DNA of 64,000 bases from Pseudomonas nunensis (lineage in GTDB: Bacteria > Pseudomonadota > Gammaproteobacteria > Pseudomonadales > Pseudomonadaceae). This document shows positions 35,608 through 46,713 of this stretch, in pieces. The position numbers were made by a program, and so were the translations under genes. Position 1 is the stretch's first letter. Every line of letters starts with the position of its first letter. The stretch spans positions 188,501 to 252,500 of the forward strand of contig NZ_CP101125.1 of NCBI RefSeq assembly GCF_024296925.1, written 5' to 3'. Below the pieces are notes generated by a model that saw only the letters and a list, made by a program, of their open reading frames with translations, was not told where the DNA came from and made no database searches.

Positions 35608-36822
35608 ATGAAATTGCCGATTTACCTTGATTACTCTGCGACCACCCCGGTTGATCCGCGTGTCGCGCAAAAGATGAGTGAATGCCTGCTGGTCGACGGA
35701 AACTTCGGTAACCCGGCGTCCCGTTCCCACGTGTTCGGCTGGAAAGCTGAAGAGTCCGTCGAAAACGCTCGTCGTCAGGTCGCAGACCTGGTCAACGCCG
35801 ACCCGCGTGAAATCGTCTGGACCTCCGGTGCCACCGAGTCCGACAACCTGGCAATCAAGGGTGCGGCGCATTTCTATGCGACCAAGGGCAAACACCTGAT
35901 CACCACCAAGATTGAGCACAAGGCTGTCCTCGACACCATGCGCCAACTGGAGCGTGAAGGCTTCGAAGTGACTTACATCGAGCCGCGCACCGATGGTCTG
36001 GTGACGCCTGAGATGGTTGAAGCTGCCCTGCGTGACGACACCATCCTGGTTTCGATCATGCACGTGAACAACGAAATCGGCACCGTCAACGACATCGCCG
36101 CCATCGGCGAACTGACCCGTTCCAAGGGCATTCTGTTCCACGTTGACGCTGCTCAGTCCACCGGCAAGGTCGACATCGACCTGTCGAAGCTGAAAGTCGA
36201 CATGATGTCGTTCTCTGCCCACAAGACCTACGGTCCTAAAGGTATCGGCGCACTGTACGTCAGCCGCAAGCCGCGTGTTCGCATCGAAGCGACCATGCAC
36301 GGCGGCGGTCACGAACGTGGCATGCGTTCCGGCACCCTGGCGACCCACCAGATCGTTGGTATGGGTGAAGCCTTCCGCGTAGCCAAGGAAGACATGGCTG
36401 CCGAGAACGTGCGCATCAAAGCCTTGAGCGACCGCTTCTTCAAACAGGTCGAAGGCCTGGAAGAGCTGTACATCAACGGCAGCATGACCGCTCGCGTACC
36501 GCACAACCTGAACCTGAGCTTCAACTACGTTGAAGGCGAGTCGCTGATCATGGCCCTTAAAGACCTGGCGGTTTCGTCCGGTTCGGCCTGCACCTCGGCT
36601 TCCCTTGAGCCTTCGTACGTACTGCGCGCCCTGGGCCGCAACGACGAACTGGCACACAGCTCGATTCGCTTCACCTTCGGCCGTTTCACTACCGAAGAAG
36701 AAATCGACTACGCCGCGCAGAAAGTCTGCGAGGCCGTTACCAAGCTGCGCACTCTGTCGCCGCTGTGGGACATGTACAAAGACGGTGTCGACATTTCGAA
36801 AATCGAGTGGGCGGCACACTGA
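35608..36822 (+). CDS. iscS: Cysteine desulfurase IscS
   Basis: 404 residues, PLP enzyme producing persulfide sulfur. Start [17 protein letters not shown] Lys in [11 protein letters not shown], and the catalytic loop Cys in [20 protein letters not shown] upstream. Supplies sulfur to IscU and to tRNA thiolation. Confidence 0.97.
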   Translation: MKLPIYLDYSATTPVDPRVAQKMSECLLVDGNFGNPASRSHVFGWKAEESVENARRQVADLVNADPREIVWTSGATESDNLAIKGAAHFYATKGKHLITTKIEHKAVLDTMRQLEREGFEVTYIEPRTDGLVTPEMVEAALRDDTILVSIMHVNNEIGTVNDIAAIGELTRSKGILFHVDAAQSTGKVDIDLSKLKVDMMSFSAHKTYGPKGIGALYVSRKPRVRIEATMHGGGHERGMRSGTLATHQIVGMGEAFRVAKEDMAAENVRIKALSDRFFKQVEGLEELYINGSMTARVPHNLNLSFNYVEGESLIMALKDLAVSSGSACTSASLEPSYVLRALGRNDELAHSSIRFTFGRFTTEEEIDYAAQKVCEAVTKLRTLSPLWDMYKDGVDISKIEWAAH

Positions 36823-36827
36823 TTTCA

Positions 36828-36881
36828 AGTCGCCGCAAATCGGCCCTGTAAACCACGGTTCGCAGGGCTTCAAGAGCGACT
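36828..36881 (+). other. Nested stem in the iscS-iscU gap
   Basis: Outer AGTCGC (36828-36833) with GCGACT (36876-36881); inner GCCCTG (36843-36848) with CAGGGC (36863-36868). A structured 84-base spacer, longer than the other gaps in the operon. May be an mRNA processing or sRNA-target site; inferred. Confidence 0.45.
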
Positions 36882-36906
36882 CTCTGATGAGTGAGGATTA
36901 AGAATC

Positions 36907-37293
36907 ATGGCTTACAGCGAAAAGGTCATCGACCACTACGAGAACCCGCGCAACGTCGGCAAGATGGACGCGGAAGACCCGGATGTCGGCACTGGCATGG
37001 TCGGCGCTCCGGCGTGCGGCGACGTGATGCGTCTGCAGATCAAGGTTAACGAGCAAGGCATCATCGAAGACGCCAAGTTCAAGACCTATGGTTGCGGTTC
37101 GGCTATCGCCTCCAGCTCCCTGGCGACCGAGTGGATGAAAGGCAAGACTCTGGATGAAGCAGAGACCATCAAGAACACTCAACTGGCCGAAGAACTGGCC
37201 TTGCCGCCAGTGAAAATTCACTGCTCCGTACTCGCTGAAGACGCTATCAAAGCGGCCGTTCGCGATTACAAGCAGAAGAAAGGCTTGATCTGA
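36907..37293 (+). CDS. iscU: Fe-S cluster scaffold IscU
   Basis: 128 residues. [18 protein letters not shown] start; cluster ligands: Cys in GAPACGD, Cys in TYGCGSA and Cys in [11 protein letters not shown]; HscA-binding LPPVK motif present. GAGG upstream of the ATG. Confidence 0.97.
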   Translation: MAYSEKVIDHYENPRNVGKMDAEDPDVGTGMVGAPACGDVMRLQIKVNEQGIIEDAKFKTYGCGSAIASSSLATEWMKGKTLDEAETIKNTQLAEELALPPVKIHCSVLAEDAIKAAVRDYKQKKGLI

Positions 37294-37327
37294 CTTTCAA
37301 GATTTGGCGACGAGTAAGGAGTCACCG

Positions 37328-37651
37328 ATGGCTATCAGCATGACAGAAGCGGCAGCTCAACACGTGCGACGCTCCCTCAACGGGCGCGGCAAAGGTGAAG
37401 GGATTCGTCTGGGTGTTCGCACCACAGGCTGTTCCGGCCTTGCCTACGTGCTGGAGTTCGTCGACGAGGTGGTTGCAGAGGATCAGGTGTTCGAAAGTCA
37501 CGGCGAGAAAGTGATTATCGACCCGAAAAGCCTGTCGTACCTGGACGGCACCGAGCTCGATTTCGTCAAGGAAGGGTTGAACGAAGGCTTCAAGTTCAAC
37601 AATCCCAACGTACGCGGTGAATGTGGCTGCGGCGAAAGCTTCAACATCTGA
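37328..37651 (+). CDS. iscA: A-type Fe-S carrier IscA
   Basis: 107 residues. Three conserved Cys: TGCSGLAY and the C-terminal [12 protein letters not shown] 37328 with AAGGAG upstream; the frame extends eight codons but without a better start. Carries [4Fe-4S] clusters to apo-proteins. Confidence 0.96.
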   Translation: MAISMTEAAAQHVRRSLNGRGKGEGIRLGVRTTGCSGLAYVLEFVDEVVAEDQVFESHGEKVIIDPKSLSYLDGTELDFVKEGLNEGFKFNNPNVRGECGCGESFNI

Positions 37652-37659
37652 GGCTGCGC

Positions 37660-38181
37660 GTGGGTACTCCTTGTCATTTCGCTTTATTTGAACTGCAGCC
37701 GAGCTTCCGTCTGGATCTCGAGCAGTTGGCCACGCGCTATCGTGAGTTGGCGCGCGGTGTTCATCCAGACCGCTTTGCCGACGCTCCCGAGCGCGAGCAG
37801 CGGCTGGCGCTCGAGCAATCCGCGAACCTCAACGAGGCTTACCAGGCGCTCAAAAACCCCCCGAAACGCGCGCGTTATTTGCTCGCCATGGGTGGTCGCG
37901 AGTTGCCACTGGAAGTCACCGTGCATGATCCGGAGTTTCTTCTGCAGCAGATGCAATGGCGCGAAGAGCTCGAAGACCTGCAAGACAGCGCCGACCTGGC
38001 CGGCATTGCCGTGTTCAAGCGTCGCTTGAAAGTTGCGCAGGATGAACTGAACGAAAGCTTCGCAGCCTGTTGGGATGATGCAGCGCAACGTGAACAGGCC
38101 GAACGCCTGATGCGGCGCATGCAGTTCCTCGACAAGCTCACCTACGAAGTGCGCCAGTTAGAAGAGCGCCTCGACGATTAA
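37660..38181 (+). CDS. hscB: Fe-S cluster co-chaperone HscB
   Basis: 173 residues, J-protein of type III. HPD motif in [11 protein letters not shown]-terminal helical IscU-binding region. Start GTG 37660, just after iscA; an ATG at 37621 in the same frame lies inside iscA. Delivers IscU to HscA. Confidence 0.93.
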   Translation: MGTPCHFALFELQPSFRLDLEQLATRYRELARGVHPDRFADAPEREQRLALEQSANLNEAYQALKNPPKRARYLLAMGGRELPLEVTVHDPEFLLQQMQWREELEDLQDSADLAGIAVFKRRLKVAQDELNESFAACWDDAAQREQAERLMRRMQFLDKLTYEVRQLEERLDD

Positions 38182-38232
38182 CCCAGTGCCGCTCCGGTCG
38201 CACGCCTGATATACAGATAAGTCCTGATTACG

Positions 38233-40098
38233 ATGGCCCTACTGCAGATCGCCGAACCCGGCCAAAGTCCTCAACCGCACCAGCGTCGTCTGGCTGTGGG
38301 GATCGACTTGGGCACTACCAATTCGCTGGTCGCTGCATTGCGCAGTGGTCTTTCCGAGCCTCTGGCTGACGACAACGGCCAGGTCATCCTGCCGTCTGCC
38401 GTGCGCTATCACGCCGATCGCGTGGAAGTGGGCGAGTCCGCCAAGCTTTCAGCCGCTACCGATCCCTTGAACACCGTGCTGTCGGTCAAGCGCTTGATGG
38501 GTCGTGGTCTGTCCGACGTCAAGCAATTGGGCGATCAACTGCCATACCGCTTTGTCGGTGGCGAGTCGCACATGCCGTTCATCGACACTGTGCAAGGCCC
38601 GAAAAGCCCGGTCGAAGTCTCCGCCGAAATCCTCAAGGTGCTGCGTCAGCGCGCCGAAGCGACGTTGGGCGGTGAATTGGTCGGCGCGGTGATCACCGTT
38701 CCTGCCTATTTCGACGACGCTCAGCGTCAAGCCACCAAGGACGCGGCCAAACTGGCCGGCCTGAACGTGCTGCGTCTGCTCAATGAGCCGACTGCTGCTG
38801 CGGTGGCTTACGGTCTGGATCAGCATGCTGAAGGCCTGGTCGCGATTTATGACCTGGGCGGCGGCACCTTCGATATTTCGATTCTGCGCCTGACCGGCGG
38901 TGTGTTTGAGGTCTTGGCCACCGGTGGCGACAGCGCCCTGGGCGGCGATGACTTCGATCACGCGATCGCTGGCTGGATCATCGAGAGCGCCGGTCTGTCC
39001 GCCGACCTCGATCCGGGTGCGCAACGTAATCTGCTGCAAACCGCGTGTGCGGCCAAAGAAGCGCTGACCACTGTGTCGAGCGTTGAAGTCGCTTACGGTG
39101 ACTGGAAAGCCCAACTGACCCGTGAAGCCTTTGATGCGCTGATCGAGCCGATGGTCGCTCGCAGCCTGAAAGCCTGCCGTCGCGCCGTGCGTGATTCCGG
39201 CATCGAGCTGGAAGAAGTGCACGCCGTGGTCATGGTCGGTGGTTCGACGCGTGTTCCTCGGGTTCGCGACGCTGTTGCAGAAGCCTTCGGTCGCCAACCG
39301 CTGACCGAAATCGATCCGGATCAAGTGGTGGCCATTGGTGCCGCGATCCAGGCCGATACCTTGGCTGGCAACAAGCGCGATGGCGGCGAATTGCTGCTGC
39401 TCGACGTGATTCCGTTGTCCCTGGGGTTGGAAACCATGGGCGGCCTGATGGAGAAGGTGATTCCGCGCAACACCACCATCCCCGTCGCCCGCGCCCAGGA
39501 CTTCACCACTTATAAAGATGGCCAGTCGGCCATGGCGATTCACGTCTTGCAGGGTGAGCGCGAGCTGATCAGCGACTGCCGCTCCCTGGCCCGTTTCGAA
39601 CTGCGTGGCATTCCAGCAATGGTGGCCGGTGCGGCGAAGATTCGTGTCACCTTCCAGGTCGATGCTGACGGTCTGCTCAGTGTCGCGGCCCGCGAACTGG
39701 GTTCAGGCGTGGAAGCCAGCATTCAGGTCAAGCCGTCCTACGGCCTGACCGATGGCGAAATTGCCAAGATGCTCAAAGATTCGTTCCAGCACGCCAACGA
39801 CGACAAGGTCGCCCGTGTGTTGCGTGAGCAACAAGTCGATGCCCAGCGCCTGATCGAAGCGGTACAGGGCGCCCTCGAGGTCGATGGCGAACGCCTGCTC
39901 GACGCCGAAGAGCGCATGGTCATCGAGATGCAAGTGCAGGAACTGACCGAATTGATGAAAGGCACCGATGGTTATGCCATCGAGCAACAGACCAAGCGTC
40001 TGTCGCAAGTGACCGATGCCTTTGCTGCCCGCCGCCTGGACTCGACGGTGAAAGCCGCGCTGGCGGGGCGCAACCTGAATGAAATCGAGGATAACTGA
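38233..40098 (+). CDS. hscA: Fe-S cluster chaperone HscA
   Basis: 621 residues, Hsp70 type. ATPase motifs [35 protein letters not shown]; substrate-binding domain with [17 protein letters not shown]. Uses ATP to help move clusters from IscU-LPPVK. Overlaps fdx by one base. Confidence 0.96.
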   Translation: MALLQIAEPGQSPQPHQRRLAVGIDLGTTNSLVAALRSGLSEPLADDNGQVILPSAVRYHADRVEVGESAKLSAATDPLNTVLSVKRLMGRGLSDVKQLGDQLPYRFVGGESHMPFIDTVQGPKSPVEVSAEILKVLRQRAEATLGGELVGAVITVPAYFDDAQRQATKDAAKLAGLNVLRLLNEPTAAAVAYGLDQHAEGLVAIYDLGGGTFDISILRLTGGVFEVLATGGDSALGGDDFDHAIAGWIIESAGLSADLDPGAQRNLLQTACAAKEALTTVSSVEVAYGDWKAQLTREAFDALIEPMVARSLKACRRAVRDSGIELEEVHAVVMVGGSTRVPRVRDAVAEAFGRQPLTEIDPDQVVAIGAAIQADTLAGNKRDGGELLLLDVIPLSLGLETMGGLMEKVIPRNTTIPVARAQDFTTYKDGQSAMAIHVLQGERELISDCRSLARFELRGIPAMVAGAAKIRVTFQVDADGLLSVAARELGSGVEASIQVKPSYGLTDGEIAKMLKDSFQHANDDKVARVLREQQVDAQRLIEAVQGALEVDGERLLDAEERMVIEMQVQELTELMKGTDGYAIEQQTKRLSQVTDAFAARRLDSTVKAALAGRNLNEIEDN

Positions 40099-40439
40099 TG
40101 CCGCAGGTCATTTTTCTGCCACACGATAAGTTTTGCCCGGAAGGCATGGTTGTCGAGGCTGAGCCGGGGACTTCCATCCTCGAGCTCGCCCATGAGCACC
40201 ATATCGAGATGGAAAGCGCCTGTGGCGGCGTCTGTGCGTGCACCACGTGTCATTGCATCATTCGTGAAGGCTTTGACTCGCTGGAAGAAGCGGACGAACT
40301 GGAAGAAGATTTTCTTGATCGGGCCTGGGGTCTGGAAGCGCAATCGCGTCTAGCCTGTCAGGCACTCGTCGGAAATGAAGACCTGACCGTCGAGATTCCG
40401 AAATACTCGCTCAACCATGCAGCTGAAGCGCCGCACTGA
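40098..40439 (+). CDS. fdx: [2Fe-2S] ferredoxin Fdx
   Basis: 113 residues, adrenodoxin type. Cluster Cys: ESACGGVCACTTCHC and the later Cys in LACQALVG. Electron donor for cluster assembly. Seventh gene of the isc operon. Confidence 0.96.
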   Translation: MPQVIFLPHDKFCPEGMVVEAEPGTSILELAHEHHIEMESACGGVCACTTCHCIIREGFDSLEEADELEEDFLDRAWGLEAQSRLACQALVGNEDLTVEIPKYSLNHAAEAPH

Positions 40440-40455
40440 TTCAAGGAAGTGTTTT

Positions 40456-40656
40456 ATGAGTCTGAAATGGGTTGATGTGCTGGAAATCGCGATCCAACTG
40501 GCTGAATCCAAGCCAGAAGTGGACCCGCGCTACGTGAACTTCGTCGATCTGCACAAATGGGTGCTGGCATTGCCGGAGTTCAGTGATGATCCGACCCGCG
40601 GTGGCGAGAAGGTACTTGAAGCCATTCAGGGCGCCTGGATCGAAGAAGCAGAGTAG
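40456..40656 (+). CDS. iscX: Fe-S assembly protein IscX
   Basis: 66 residues, acidic. MSLKWVDVLEIAIQLAE, VNFVDLHKWVL and FSDDP are typical. ATG 40456 with AAGGAAG upstream. Binds IscS and iron; modulates the rate of assembly. Its stop codon lies inside the first arm of a repeat. Confidence 0.95.
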   Translation: MSLKWVDVLEIAIQLAESKPEVDPRYVNFVDLHKWVLALPEFSDDPTRGGEKVLEAIQGAWIEEAE

Positions 40657-40756
40657 GAGCTGACGAGCGCAGCGAGGCTGCGATCTTTTCCCGATGCCAC
40701 TTGAATCTCAAGCGCAAGATCAGGATCAAAGGATCGCAGCCTTCGGCAGCTCCTAC
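40653..40756. repeat. Inverted intergenic repeat pair (GCTGCGATC family)
   Basis: First arm GTAGGAGCTG...GGCTGCGATCTTTT (40653-40687), second arm inverted (40725-40756, GATCGCAGCC...CAGCTCCTAC). The TAG of iscX is the beginning of the first arm. Confidence 0.75.
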
Positions 40757-40793
40757 AGAGGCCGCGACCTTACTCAGTTAGGCAATACCAAAG

Positions 40794-40816
40794 AACCCGC
40801 GTATAATTCGCGGGTT
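40794..40816 (+). promoter_or_regulatory. ndk promoter -10 inside a hairpin loop
   Basis: AACCCGCG (40794-40801), loop TATAATT, CGCGGGTT (40809-40816), followed by TAATTTTT. The loop is a perfect -10 (40802-40807); no strong -35 is visible. As RNA, the same sequence would be a terminator-like hairpin for read-through from isc. Confidence 0.55.
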
Positions 40817-40852
40817 TAATTTTTCACAAATTACCGTTTCTGGAGTTACACC

Positions 40853-41278
40853 ATGGCTGTTCAACGTACTTTCTCCATCATCAAGCCTGACGCTGTTGCA
40901 AAAAACGTTATCGGCGAGATCACCACTCGTTTCGAAAAAGCTGGCCTGCGCGTTGTAGCTTCGAAACTGAAGCAACTGTCCAAAGCCGAAGCTGAAGGCT
41001 TCTACGCTGAGCACAGCGCTCGCGGTTTCTTCGGTGACCTGGTTGCTTTCATGATCTCCGGCCCGGTTGTTGTTCAGGTTCTGGAAGGCGAAAACGCTAT
41101 CGCTCTGAACCGTGAGCTGATGGGCGCTACCAACCCTAAAGAAGCTGCTGCCGGCACCATCCGCGCTGACTTCGCTGATTCCATCGACGCCAACGCTGTA
41201 CACGGCTCGGACTCCGAAGCCGCTGCTGCTCGCGAAATCTCGTACTTCTTCGCAGCTACTGAAGTAACCACTCGCTAA
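40853..41278 (+). CDS. ndk: Nucleoside diphosphate kinase
   Basis: 141 residues. Phosphotransfer His in NAVHGSDS, typical start [15 protein letters not shown], and [16 protein letters not shown]. Balances NTP pools. Own promoter upstream; rlmN follows 28 bases downstream. Confidence 0.97.
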   Translation: MAVQRTFSIIKPDAVAKNVIGEITTRFEKAGLRVVASKLKQLSKAEAEGFYAEHSARGFFGDLVAFMISGPVVVQVLEGENAIALNRELMGATNPKEAAAGTIRADFADSIDANAVHGSDSEAAAAREISYFFAATEVTTR

Positions 41279-41306
41279 GCATTGGCTTATGAGTGAAGGT
41301 GAATCC

Positions 41307-42449
41307 ATGACTACATCGACTGTAAAAACTAACCTGCTGGGTCTGACTCAGCTGGAAATGGAAAAATTCTTCGACTCAATCGGGGAGAAGCGTTTCCGTG
41401 CCGGTCAGGTAATGAAATGGATTCACCACCTTGGCGTCGATGATTTCGACGCCATGACGAACGTCAGCAAAGCCTTGCGCGACAAGCTCAAGGTGATTGC
41501 TGAAGTTCGCGGTCCAGAAGTGGTCAGCGAGGACATTTCCACCGACGGCACCCGTAAGTGGGTGGTGCGCGTGGCGTCCGGCAGCTGCGTCGAGACCGTC
41601 TACATTCCCCAGGGCAAACGCGGCACTCTGTGCGTTTCGTCCCAGGCAGGCTGTGCCCTGGATTGCAGTTTCTGCTCCACCGGCAAGCAAGGTTTCAACA
41701 GCAACCTCACCGCCGCCGAAGTCATCGGCCAGGTGTGGATTGCCAATAAATCGTTCGGCAGCATCCCGGCAACCGCCGACCGTGCCATCACCAACGTGGT
41801 GATGATGGGCATGGGTGAGCCGCTGCTGAACTTCGACAACGTCGTGGCCGCCATGCATCTGATGATGGATGATCTGGGCTACGGGATCTCCAAGCGCCGC
41901 GTGACCCTGTCCACTTCGGGCGTGGTGCCGATGATCGATGAGCTGTCCAAGCACATCGACGTGTCCCTGGCGTTGTCGCTGCACGCACCAAATGACGCAT
42001 TGCGTAACCAATTGGTGCCGATCAACAAAAAATATCCGCTTAAGATGCTGCTCGAGTCGTGCCAGCGCTACATGTCGTCCTTGGGCGAAAAGCGCGTGCT
42101 GACCATCGAGTACACCTTGCTCAAGGACATCAACGACAAGGTTGAACACGCGGTCGAGATGATCGAGTTGCTCAAGAACATCCCGTGCAAGATCAACCTG
42201 ATCCCGTTCAACCCGTTCCCGCATTCCGGGTACGAGCGTCCGAGCAACAACGCAATTCGTCGTTTCCAGGATCAGCTTCACCATGCCGGCTTCAATGTCA
42301 CTGTACGCACCACCCGTGGTGAAGACATCGATGCCGCGTGTGGCCAATTGGTAGGGCAGGTGCTGGATCGCACCCGTCGCAGCGAACGTTATATCGCCGT
42401 GCGCGAGTTGAGCGCCGAGAACGATATGGCGCAGAACGCCGCGAAATAA
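41307..42449 (+). CDS. rlmN: 23S rRNA/tRNA (adenine-C2)-methyltransferase RlmN
   Basis: 380-residue radical SAM enzyme methylating A2503 of 23S rRNA and A37 of some tRNAs. Radical SAM cluster [11 protein letters not shown]; methyl-carrier Cys in AACGQL near the C-terminus; [13 protein letters not shown] 41307 (with AAGGTG upstream) is preferred to 41289. Confidence 0.95.
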   Translation: MTTSTVKTNLLGLTQLEMEKFFDSIGEKRFRAGQVMKWIHHLGVDDFDAMTNVSKALRDKLKVIAEVRGPEVVSEDISTDGTRKWVVRVASGSCVETVYIPQGKRGTLCVSSQAGCALDCSFCSTGKQGFNSNLTAAEVIGQVWIANKSFGSIPATADRAITNVVMMGMGEPLLNFDNVVAAMHLMMDDLGYGISKRRVTLSTSGVVPMIDELSKHIDVSLALSLHAPNDALRNQLVPINKKYPLKMLLESCQRYMSSLGEKRVLTIEYTLLKDINDKVEHAVEMIELLKNIPCKINLIPFNPFPHSGYERPSNNAIRRFQDQLHHAGFNVTVRTTRGEDIDAACGQLVGQVLDRTRRSERYIAVRELSAENDMAQNAAK

Positions 42450-42466
42450 ATTAAGAGAGGATCTCT

Positions 42467-43225
42467 ATGTCCCTGCGCTTTGCGCTGCTTGTGCTGTTGG
42501 CCAGCCTTTGTGCTGGTTGTGTCCTGTCGGGCGATTTCAACCCGATGAAGACCAGCAAGGGCCGCGATGAAGCGCGTGTTGCCTACGTGCAATTGGGGCT
42601 GGGGTACTTGCAGCAAGGGATGACCGAGCGGGCAAAAGTGCCGTTGAAAAAGGCGCTGGACCTGGATGATTCCGACCCTGATGCCAACGCGGCGCTGGGG
42701 CTGGTATTCCAGGCCGAGATGGAGCCGGAGCTGGCCGACCAGCATTTTCGCAAGGCGCTGTCCTCCCGTCCCGGCGATGCTCGCATCCTGAACAACTACG
42801 GCAGTTTTCTGTACGAAGAGAAACGTTACAAGGAAGCCTACGAGCGCTTTGAGCAGGCCGCCGCCGATACCCTGTATCCTGAGCGTTCGCGGGTGTTCGA
42901 GAACCTCGGCATGACCGCCTCGAAGCTTGGCCAGCGTGATCTGGCCCAGCAGCAACTGGAAAAATCCCTGCGTTTGAACCGCCAACAACCGCGTGCATTG
43001 CTGGAAATGGCTGAGTTGTCTTACGAAGACAGGCATTATGTGCCCGCGCGTGACTATTACGACCGTTTTAGCCTGCTCACCGAACAAAATGCACGTAGTC
43101 TATTGCTCGGCGTTCGGCTGGCGAAAGTGTTTGAAGATCGCGACAAGGCCGCCAGTTTTGGCCTGCAATTAAAACGACTCTATCCCGGTACGCCGGAATA
43201 TCAGCAATACCTGTCGGAGCAATGA
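42467..43225 (+). CDS. pilW: Type IV pilus biogenesis/stability lipoprotein PilW (PilF)
   Basis: 252 residues. Lipobox in ASLCAGC (mature N-terminus Cys about 18); the rest is six TPR-like repeats (YVQLGLGYLQQGM, NNYGSFLYEEKRYKEAYERF). Needed for outer-membrane assembly of the PilQ secretin. Stop overlaps rodZ as ATGA. Confidence 0.92.
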   Translation: MSLRFALLVLLASLCAGCVLSGDFNPMKTSKGRDEARVAYVQLGLGYLQQGMTERAKVPLKKALDLDDSDPDANAALGLVFQAEMEPELADQHFRKALSSRPGDARILNNYGSFLYEEKRYKEAYERFEQAAADTLYPERSRVFENLGMTASKLGQRDLAQQQLEKSLRLNRQQPRALLEMAELSYEDRHYVPARDYYDRFSLLTEQNARSLLLGVRLAKVFEDRDKAASFGLQLKRLYPGTPEYQQYLSEQ

Positions 43226-44247
43226 TGAAAGCGGCGCATCCCGAAGTTGTAGCAGCGAATCGCGTTAACCCCGGTGACACTTTGCGCCAGGCCCGCGAAA
43301 GCAATGGCTGGTCGCTGGCCGAAGTGGCCCTCAAGCTCAACCTCACCGTCAATTCTTTGGGCAATCTGGAAGCCGGCGCGTTCGACAAGCTGCCAGGGCA
43401 CACCTTCGCTCGCGGTTATATTCGCGCGTACGCCAAATTGCTCGGCATGGACCAGACCGTTCTGGTCCAGCAATTCGACCAGTCCACCGGCACCGACTCC
43501 CAAGGCAGCAACGTGCATAGCCTGGGTCGTATCGAAGAGCCGGTTCGGGTTTCCCACACTATTTTGCGCATTGTCAGCCTGTTGTTGCTGATCGCGGTGA
43601 TTGGCGGCGGTTTTGTCTGGTGGCAGGATCAAACCTCACAGCGCACCAAGGACCTGACGACGCTGGCCCCTGAACACGTTGAAGTCGAAGGCGCCGACGG
43701 CACCACCCAGATCCATCCGCTGGACGAGCCGGAAGACCAGGCTGTCGCGGAAGGTCAGACTGAAGGTGGTACTGCTCTCGCACTGCCGCAATCCGAGACA
43801 TCGACTGAAGCACCGGCCGAAGCCCAGGCGACCGCACCCGCTCCGGCGGCCCCGGTAGCTCCGGTAGCAACGCCAGCAGTACCTGTTCATAACGCTGCGC
43901 CTGTGGTCGCAGCGCCAGCCGCACCTGCACCGGCCGTTCCGGCGCCGACTACGACGGCTCCGGTTGCCCCGGCCGTTACTGCTCCAGCCGCCGCTCCAGT
44001 GGCCGGCCAAGGCTCGGTGCAACTGTTGTTTACTGCTGATTGCTGGACGCAAGTGACCGATGCCAGCGGCAAAGTGCTGTTGAGCGGTCTCAAGCGCAAA
44101 GGCGAAAACGTTTCCGTGAGCGGCAAGCCACCGTTTGCCGTGCGTCTGGGCTTCGCCCGTGGCGCACAGGTCAGCTACAACGGTCAGGTGGTTGATGTCG
44201 CTCCGTTCACCAGTGGCGAGACTGCTCGCCTGAAGTTGGGTCAATAA
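43222..44247 (+). CDS. rodZ: Cytoskeletal protein RodZ
   Basis: 341 residues. Xre-type HTH (TLRQARESNGWSLAEVALKLNLT) at about 14-80, one TM near 115-133 (ILRIVSLLLLIAVIGGGFVWW), an Ala/Pro-rich periplasmic linker (about 175-260), and a C-terminal beta domain (LLFTADCWTQVTDASGKVLL). Links MreB to the envelope. Confidence 0.93.
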   Translation: MMKAAHPEVVAANRVNPGDTLRQARESNGWSLAEVALKLNLTVNSLGNLEAGAFDKLPGHTFARGYIRAYAKLLGMDQTVLVQQFDQSTGTDSQGSNVHSLGRIEEPVRVSHTILRIVSLLLLIAVIGGGFVWWQDQTSQRTKDLTTLAPEHVEVEGADGTTQIHPLDEPEDQAVAEGQTEGGTALALPQSETSTEAPAEAQATAPAPAAPVAPVATPAVPVHNAAPVVAAPAAPAPAVPAPTTTAPVAPAVTAPAAAPVAGQGSVQLLFTADCWTQVTDASGKVLLSGLKRKGENVSVSGKPPFAVRLGFARGAQVSYNGQVVDVAPFTSGETARLKLGQ

Positions 44248-44250
44248 GTC

Positions 44251-45360
44251 ATGCACGGCGAATCTCCAATCAAACGTCGCGAATCCCGCAAGATCTGGGT
44301 CGGTAACGTGCCTGTTGGCGGCGATGCGCCTATCGCTGTGCAGAGCATGACCAACAGCGACACCAATGACGTGGCCGCCACCGTGGCCCAGATCAACCGC
44401 CTGGAAGCCGCTGGCGTCGATATCGTGCGCATTTCGGTGCCGGACATGGACGCCGCCGAGGCTTTCGGCAAGATCAAACAATTGGTCAAGGTGCCATTGG
44501 TTGCCGACATCCACTTCGACTACAAGATCGCGTTGCGTGTAGCCGAGCTGGGCGTTGACTGCCTGCGCATCAACCCGGGCAACATCGGTCGTGAAGATCG
44601 CGTGCGTGCAGTAGTGGATGCCGCCCGTGACCGCGGGATCCCGATCCGTATCGGCGTGAACGCCGGCTCCCTGGAAAAAGACCTGCAAAAGAAATACGGC
44701 GAGCCAACCCCGGCCGCGCTGGTCGAGTCGGCTTTGCGTCACGTCGAGCACCTTGAACGCCTGAATTTCAAGGACTTCAAGGTCAGCGTGAAAGCTTCAG
44801 ACGTGTTCATGGCCGTCGCCGCCTACCGCTTGCTGGCCAAGGAAATCGTCCAGCCGCTGCACCTGGGCATCACCGAAGCCGGTGGTTTGCGTTCAGGCAC
44901 GGTGAAATCCGCCGTGGGCCTCGGTATGCTGCTCGCCGAAGGGATTGGCGATACTATTCGCATCTCGTTGGCGGCTGACCCGGTCGAGGAAGTGAAAGTC
45001 GGCTACGACATTCTCAAATCCCTGCACTTGCGTTCCCGTGGCATCAACTTCATCGCCTGCCCGAGCTGCTCGCGGCAGAACTTCGATGTGGTCAAGACCA
45101 TGAACGAGCTGGAAGGGCGCCTCGAAGATCTGCTGGTGCCGCTGGATGTCGCGGTCATCGGTTGCGTGGTCAACGGGCCGGGCGAAGCCAAGGAAGCCCA
45201 TATCGGCTTGACCGGCGGCACGCCAAACCTGATTTACATCGACGGCAAGCCGTCGCAGAAACTGACGAATGAAAATCTGGTGGATGAGCTTGAACGCTTG
45301 ATCCGCCAGAAAGCGGCCGAAAAGGTCGAAGCTGACGCAGCGGTTATCGCGCGCGGCTGA
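44251..45360 (+). CDS. ispG: 4-hydroxy-3-methylbut-2-enyl diphosphate synthase IspG
   Basis: 369 residues, MEP isoprenoid pathway. TIM barrel with [17 protein letters not shown]; [4Fe-4S] ligands CPSCSR and [10 protein letters not shown] (Cys and Glu). Depends on Fe-S assembly from the isc genes upstream. Three bases after rodZ. Confidence 0.96.
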   Translation: MHGESPIKRRESRKIWVGNVPVGGDAPIAVQSMTNSDTNDVAATVAQINRLEAAGVDIVRISVPDMDAAEAFGKIKQLVKVPLVADIHFDYKIALRVAELGVDCLRINPGNIGREDRVRAVVDAARDRGIPIRIGVNAGSLEKDLQKKYGEPTPAALVESALRHVEHLERLNFKDFKVSVKASDVFMAVAAYRLLAKEIVQPLHLGITEAGGLRSGTVKSAVGLGMLLAEGIGDTIRISLAADPVEEVKVGYDILKSLHLRSRGINFIACPSCSRQNFDVVKTMNELEGRLEDLLVPLDVAVIGCVVNGPGEAKEAHIGLTGGTPNLIYIDGKPSQKLTNENLVDELERLIRQKAAEKVEADAAVIARG

Positions 45361-45383
45361 TCGAACGAATTTAAGGATTGATA

Positions 45384-46673
45384 GTGAGCAAGTCTCTGCA
45401 AGCCATACGTGGCATGAACGACATCCTGCCCGAGCAGACGCCCCTGTGGCGTCATTTCGAGGGAACCGTCTCGCGTTTGCTGGATAACTACGGTTACAAG
45501 CAGATCCGCATGCCGATCGTCGAGTTCACCGAGCTGTTCAAGCGCTCCATCGGTGAAGTGACCGACATCGTCGAAAAAGAGATGTACACCTTCGACGACC
45601 GCAACGGCGACTCCCTGACCCTGCGCCCTGAAGGCACGGCGGCCTGCGTGCGTGCGGTGCTCGAGCACGGCATCACCGGCGGCGGCCAGGTGCAGAAACT
45701 CTGGTACATCGGCCCGATGTTCCGTCACGAGCGTCCACAGAAAGGTCGTTATCGCCAGTTCCACCAGATCGGCGTGGAAGTGTTCAACCTCGACGGTCCG
45801 GACATCGACGCCGAGCTGATCGTGCTGACCTGGCGCCTGTGGGGCGAGCTGGGCATCCGTGATGCGGTCAAGCTTGAGCTCAACAGCCTGGGCACCAGCG
45901 AATCTCGCGGTCGTTATCGCGAAGCCCTGGTCGAGTTCCTCTCGGCACACCTGGACAAGCTCGACGAAGACAGCCAGCGCCGTCTGAAGACTAACCCTCT
46001 GCGGGTTCTGGATACCAAGAACGCCGAGACTCAAGCGGTCTTGGTCGACGCGCCGAAAATGGCCGATTACCTCGACGAAGAATCCCGCGTGCACTTCGAG
46101 GGCCTCAAGGCTCGCCTCGACGCTGCCGGCATTCCTTATGTGATCAACCCGAAGCTGGTTCGCGGGCTGGATTACTACAGCAAAACCGTTTTCGAATGGG
46201 TCACCGACAAGTTGGGCGCCCAAGGCACCGTGTGTGCCGGTGGTCGTTACGACGGTCTGGTTGAGCAGATGGGCGGCAAGCCGACCTCGGGCGTTGGTTT
46301 CGCCATGGGTATCGAGCGTCTGGTGCTGCTGCTGGAAACCCTGGAGCAGATCCCGCAAGAGATCTCCCGTCAGGTCGACGTCTACCTCTGCGCCTTCGGT
46401 GAAGCTGCCGAGCTGGCCGGTCTGACCCTGAGTGAACGTGTGCGTGACCAGTTGCCCAACCTGCGCCTGCAAGTCAATGCCGGCGCCGGCAGTTTCAAAA
46501 GTCAGTTCAAGAAAGCCGACAAGAGCGGTGCGTTGTATGCGCTGATCCTCGGTGACGACGAGATGGCCCAGCAAGTGGTAGGTTTCAAACCCCTGCGTGG
46601 CCAGGGCGAACAACAAAGCATTGCCTGGGATGCGCTCGCTGCACACCTGGCCACCTGCGTCGTGCAGGGTTGA
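45384..46673 (+). CDS. hisS: Histidyl-tRNA synthetase
   Basis: 429 residues, class II synthetase. [17 protein letters not shown] start, motif 2 [16 protein letters not shown], His-specific [15 protein letters not shown] and GGRYDGL, C-terminal anticodon domain. GTG 45384 with AAGGATTG upstream. Confidence 0.96.
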   Translation: MSKSLQAIRGMNDILPEQTPLWRHFEGTVSRLLDNYGYKQIRMPIVEFTELFKRSIGEVTDIVEKEMYTFDDRNGDSLTLRPEGTAACVRAVLEHGITGGGQVQKLWYIGPMFRHERPQKGRYRQFHQIGVEVFNLDGPDIDAELIVLTWRLWGELGIRDAVKLELNSLGTSESRGRYREALVEFLSAHLDKLDEDSQRRLKTNPLRVLDTKNAETQAVLVDAPKMADYLDEESRVHFEGLKARLDAAGIPYVINPKLVRGLDYYSKTVFEWVTDKLGAQGTVCAGGRYDGLVEQMGGKPTSGVGFAMGIERLVLLLETLEQIPQEISRQVDVYLCAFGEAAELAGLTLSERVRDQLPNLRLQVNAGAGSFKSQFKKADKSGALYALILGDDEMAQQVVGFKPLRGQGEQQSIAWDALAAHLATCVVQG

Positions 46674-46713
46674 AGCTGTCAAACAGCCGATTTAGCGATT
46701 AAGGAGTATTGGG

